From assembly GCA_041498155.1 (NCBI GenBank), contig JBGQHV010000029.1, positions 1-24,612 on the forward strand: a DNA stretch of 24,612 bases. Direction: 5' to 3'. Position numbers and translations under genes: made by a program. Position 1 is the first letter of the stretch, and the number at the start of each line of letters is the position of its first letter. Below the pieces are notes generated by a model, which was not told the origin of the DNA, did not search any database, and was given only the letters and a program-made list of their open reading frames with translations. Shown here piece by piece: positions 21,927 to 24,612 of the stretch. Origin of the DNA: DASTHG01 sp041498155. GTDB taxonomy: Bacteria > Gemmatimonadota > Gemmatimonadetes > Gemmatimonadales > GWC2-71-9.

Positions 21927-23758
21927 CCGCTCCCGACCGATCGCTCGCCGGGCGGTTGACCGAGGCGTTGGGGAAATCGTACACGCTCGAAGGTGAGATC
22001 GGGCGTGGCGGGATGGGTGTGGTGTTTCAAGCCAAGGACGAGCGGCTGAAGCGCCAAGTGGCGATCAAGGTGCTGCCCCCCGATCTCGCATTTCGTGAAG
22101 AGGTGCGACTCCGTTTCCTGCGCGAGGCGGAGACGGCGGCCCGCCTGACCCATCCCCACATCGTTCCGATCCACAGCGTCGGCGAGGGACCCGAGGGGCT
22201 CGTCTATTTCGTGATGGCGTTCATCGACGGCGAGCCCCTGTCCGCGCGTCTGAAGCGGCGGGGACGACTCCCGGCCGAGGAGGTACGGCGCATTCTGATG
22301 GAGACTGCCGACGCCCTCGGCGCCGCCCATTCGCTCGGGATCATCCACCGCGACGTCAAGCCTGACAATATCATGCTCGAAGGCAGTCGCGGGCGCGTGA
22401 TGGTGACCGACTTCGGCATCGCGAAGGCCCTGTCTTCGACCACCGGCGGAGGGCTGACCGGAACCGGCGTCGCCATCGGTACGCCGCACTATATGAGTCC
22501 CGAGCAGGCCGCGGGCGATCGCGAGATCGACGGGCGATCCGACCTGTACAGCCTCGGCGTTGTCGGGTATCAGATGCTCGCCGGAGAGCTGCCCTTCCAG
22601 GCGCCGACGGTGCCGGGCATCCTCATCAAGCAGATCACCGAAGCGGCGCCGTACATCGGGGATCGGGTTCCCGACCTGCCCGACGATCTGGCGTCGTGCG
22701 TTATGCGCTGTCTCGAGAAGGAGCCGGAGAGCCGCTGGCCGACGGCGGAGGGCCTGCGCCGCGCGCTCGAATCTCGCAGCGCTTCGCCCTATCGGCCGCG
22801 TCGCTCCACACCGGGTGCGGCACGGCGCAGCCTGGGTGGACTCGCCCCGCTGCCGTCACCGGTGATCCCGCGCAGCCCAACGATTCCCCGGCGCCCCCGC
22901 CCCCGCGGGAAGGATGTCCCCGCGGCCACACCGGGCGAGCCGGTGGTCGTGACGCAGTTTCGCAACCGGATGGTGAACTGGGCAGGGATCGGCGGCGCAC
23001 TGATCGTCCTGGATCTCATCACGGGCGGCGGCTTTGGAGGCCTGACGGTCGGGGCCGTCGCATGGGGCGCGTTCTCGCTGTTTCCGGCTTTCATGCGCAT
23101 GTGGCATGCGGGGTACTCCTGGCGCGACGTGCTGCACCGACCCATCGCCGCCGATGCGGCCGATGTGCGGCTGGGCTTCGCCGCGCCGGGAAAGCCAGGG
23201 GCGTTGACCGCCCCGACAACCGGAGAGTTCGGCCGTGCCTCCGAGCAGATTCAGCAAGTACAAGGAGACTACCAGGCGATCATGCGGGTGGTGGATCGGT
23301 TACCGAAGTCCGAGCAGAAACTGCTCCCGGACGTCTCGGCGACGGCGAACGCCCTGCTCAAGCGCGCGGAGGAGTTGGCGCGGACGTTGCACACCCTGAG
23401 CGCCGGCGTGGAAGCTGGAGCGCTCGACCGGCTGGACGCGCGACTGGCAGGCCTGCGCCAGCAACCGGATTCCACCGAGCGCGATCGGCAGGTGGTGCTG
23501 CTCGAGCGGCAGCACCAGACGCTGGGCGATCTGTTGCGCCGGCGCCAGATCATCGAAGAGCAACTGGAATCGTGCGTGCTGGCGATGCAGACGATGCGCT
23601 TTGACCTGCTCCGATTGAAGTCCGCGGGTGTGGCGGCCGTGCTCGGAGATCTGACGCAGGCTACCCAGCAGGCCCGCGCACTGTCACGCGACGTCGATCA
23701 CGCCATCGAGGCGGCCGGGGAGGTCCGCGAGATGCTGGGAGAGCACCCGCCGTCCTGA
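21923..23758 (+). CDS. Membrane-anchored PknB-type serine/threonine protein kinase
   Basis: 611 residues. The Hanks-type kinase domain (about 20-285) has the glycine loop GRGGMGVV, Lys49 in VAIKVL, the catalytic loop HRDVKPDN with Asp144, DFG with Asp163 and the GTPHYMSPEQ activation-segment end, so it should be active. A Pro/Arg-rich linker (290-345) leads to two hydrophobic segments at about 353-394 that resemble a short 2TM hairpin. The remaining 200 residues are helical and coiled-coil-like (EQIQQVQGDYQAIMRV, LLKRAEELARTLH, VVLLERQHQTLGDLLRRRQ) and would be cytosolic if both segments cross. It has no PASTA domains, so it is not a peptidoglycan sensor of that kind. Targets are unknown. It is convergent with the next gene, 7 nt between stops. 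Confidence 0.94.
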   Translation: MTAPDRSLAGRLTEALGKSYTLEGEIGRGGMGVVFQAKDERLKRQVAIKVLPPDLAFREEVRLRFLREAETAARLTHPHIVPIHSVGEGPEGLVYFVMAFIDGEPLSARLKRRGRLPAEEVRRILMETADALGAAHSLGIIHRDVKPDNIMLEGSRGRVMVTDFGIAKALSSTTGGGLTGTGVAIGTPHYMSPEQAAGDREIDGRSDLYSLGVVGYQMLAGELPFQAPTVPGILIKQITEAAPYIGDRVPDLPDDLASCVMRCLEKEPESRWPTAEGLRRALESRSASPYRPRRSTPGAARRSLGGLAPLPSPVIPRSPTIPRRPRPRGKDVPAATPGEPVVVTQFRNRMVNWAGIGGALIVLDLITGGGFGGLTVGAVAWGAFSLFPAFMRMWHAGYSWRDVLHRPIAADAADVRLGFAAPGKPGALTAPTTGEFGRASEQIQQVQGDYQAIMRVVDRLPKSEQKLLPDVSATANALLKRAEELARTLHTLSAGVEAGALDRLDARLAGLRQQPDSTERDRQVVLLERQHQTLGDLLRRRQIIEEQLESCVLAMQTMRFDLLRLKSAGVAAVLGDLTQATQQARALSRDVDHAIEAAGEVREMLGEHPPS

Positions 23759-23765
23759 TCCCGGC

Positions 23766-24612
23766 TCAGAGCCGATCCCGCCGGCACTGCTGCACCAGCC
23801 CGGGTCCGTCCTCCCGCTCCAGTCCGAATTGCAGCAGCATGAGGAACTGTTCCGCCGCCGCATCACACGCACCTGCCCGAAGCGACGCCACCGCCCGAAG
23901 CTCGTAGAGCCTCGCCCAGCCCGGTCGGGCCGCGACGACCTCCACCAATAGACTGTCGGTCGCCGCGGGCGGACCGCGGAGGGTGAGGTCGGAGAGTGTG
24001 GGCAAGAGCAGGTCGCGCGGGAAGGGCGACCGGAACGTGTTGTGGATGCTGCGCAGGGACGTCCGCACGTCGGCGATCGTCTGGCCCCAGAGACTGTCGC
24101 GCGCATGCAGCCGGGCGAAAGCGGCATAGACCCGGCCGCTGTCGGCTCCGGCGGCGAGAGCGCGTCCCAACAGCACGCGGGCCTGATCAGGCTGATCGCG
24201 AGCGGTGGCGACGAGGCCACCCAACAACAGCACCCGTGGATCCGCTCCGCGCGCGAACGTCGGCGGAAACACCGAATCGGCGAGGGAGGAGTCTCCCTGG
24301 AAGAGGCCGATCGCCGCGAGCGCCACGTTCCATGTCGGGTCAGCTGGGTCGGAGCGGCGCGCGTCGAACAGGAAGCTCGTGCCCGCCGGGTCGCCGAGAC
24401 GGGCCGAGAGCGCCCGGGCGAGACGCACGGGGGAGAGGCGGTCCACCGATTCCACGGGGCGCTCGATCGCGGCCAGCGAGTCGAGGATGCTGCCGGTGGA
24501 GCCGGCGTCCAGAAAGCGCCGGGCGGCCACGTACTCGAGCTGCGGCCGATCGTCGGTGTGGGTGAGGGTGGACCGGGCCACCAGCCGGGCGACGCCGGCT
24601 TCTCCAAGCACC
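23766..24612 (-). CDS. C-terminal part of a spermidine-synthase-like/TPR protein (cut by window edge)
   Basis: About 281 residues are present; the start lies beyond the right edge. The first visible part reads VARSTLTHTDDRPQLEYVAARRFLD. The TDDRP-x-LEY motif is what ends the methyltransferase-like domain of fused MFS/spermidine-synthase-type membrane proteins. The rest is helical repeat sequence (ALAAIGLFQGD, VLLLGGLVATARDQPDQARVLLGRALAAG, LYELRAVASLRAGACDAAAEQFLMLLQ) in TPR style. This architecture is known from large bacterial proteins of unclear function; polyamine synthesis is not assured. Family call moderate because the catalytic region is not in view. Confidence 0.65.
   Translation of the reverse strand, partial: VLGEAGVARLVARSTLTHTDDRPQLEYVAARRFLDAGSTGSILDSLAAIERPVESVDRLSPVRLARALSARLGDPAGTSFLFDARRSDPADPTWNVALAAIGLFQGDSSLADSVFPPTFARGADPRVLLLGGLVATARDQPDQARVLLGRALAAGADSGRVYAAFARLHARDSLWGQTIADVRTSLRSIHNTFRSPFPRDLLLPTLSDLTLRGPPAATDSLLVEVVAARPGWARLYELRAVASLRAGACDAAAEQFLMLLQFGLEREDGPGLVQQCRRDRL

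Overview
The window is GC-rich, densely coded, Gram-negative DNA with no tRNA, rRNA, CRISPR array or insertion sequence that I can recognise. An OmpA-family outer-membrane protein, several secreted peptidases, a transmembrane Ser/Thr kinase and signal peptides that repeatedly end in Ala-Gln suggest a soil or sediment heterotroph. Gemmatimonadota is my best guess, by inference only.

The most important observation is at 1099-1335 on the minus strand. A 78-residue SelW/SelT/SelH (Rdx) family gene is interrupted at codon 11 by an in-frame TGA, giving the motif Cys-Val-Val-Sec. A strong bacterial SECIS-like hairpin with a GGUCU apical loop follows directly. Conventional ORF calling loses this gene. 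Its stop overlaps the GTG start of the downstream 6-phosphofructokinase gene by 4 nt, so expression of a glycolytic enzyme may be coupled to selenocysteine decoding.

Layout: 35-1335 minus, selenoprotein then phosphofructokinase; 1423-4975 plus, membrane GAF/MCP-signalling protein overlapping an IPT/Kelch-like lipoprotein; 5056-6621 plus, OmpA-family protein with seven thrombospondin type 3 repeats, followed by a strong hairpin; 6730-11072 plus, M14-like metallopeptidase, DUF4015-type glycoside hydrolase-like protein and a small lipoprotein; 11032-13059 minus, an aconitase-superfamily hydro-lyase with the swivel domain first; 13112-16888 plus, divergently transcribed, a secreted beta-propeller-like protein, an M28 peptidase and a terpenoid-cyclase-toroid-like protein; about 16942-19204 plus, a TrmB-type regulator lacking a canonical start codon, coupled to an alpha/beta hydrolase lipoprotein, then a TetR regulator with a perfect 18-bp palindrome at its start; 19212-21644 minus, Lon protease; 21923-23758 plus, Ser/Thr kinase; 23766 to the right edge, minus, the C-terminal part of a spermidine-synthase-like/TPR protein.

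Functionally this is a mix of housekeeping genes (phosphofructokinase, Lon, aconitase-like enzyme), cell-envelope and secreted catabolic functions (OmpA, M14, M28, glycosidase-like) and regulatory genes (MCP, TrmB, TetR, kinase). No selA, selB, selC or selD is present in the window, so the selenoprotein call predicts these elsewhere in the genome.
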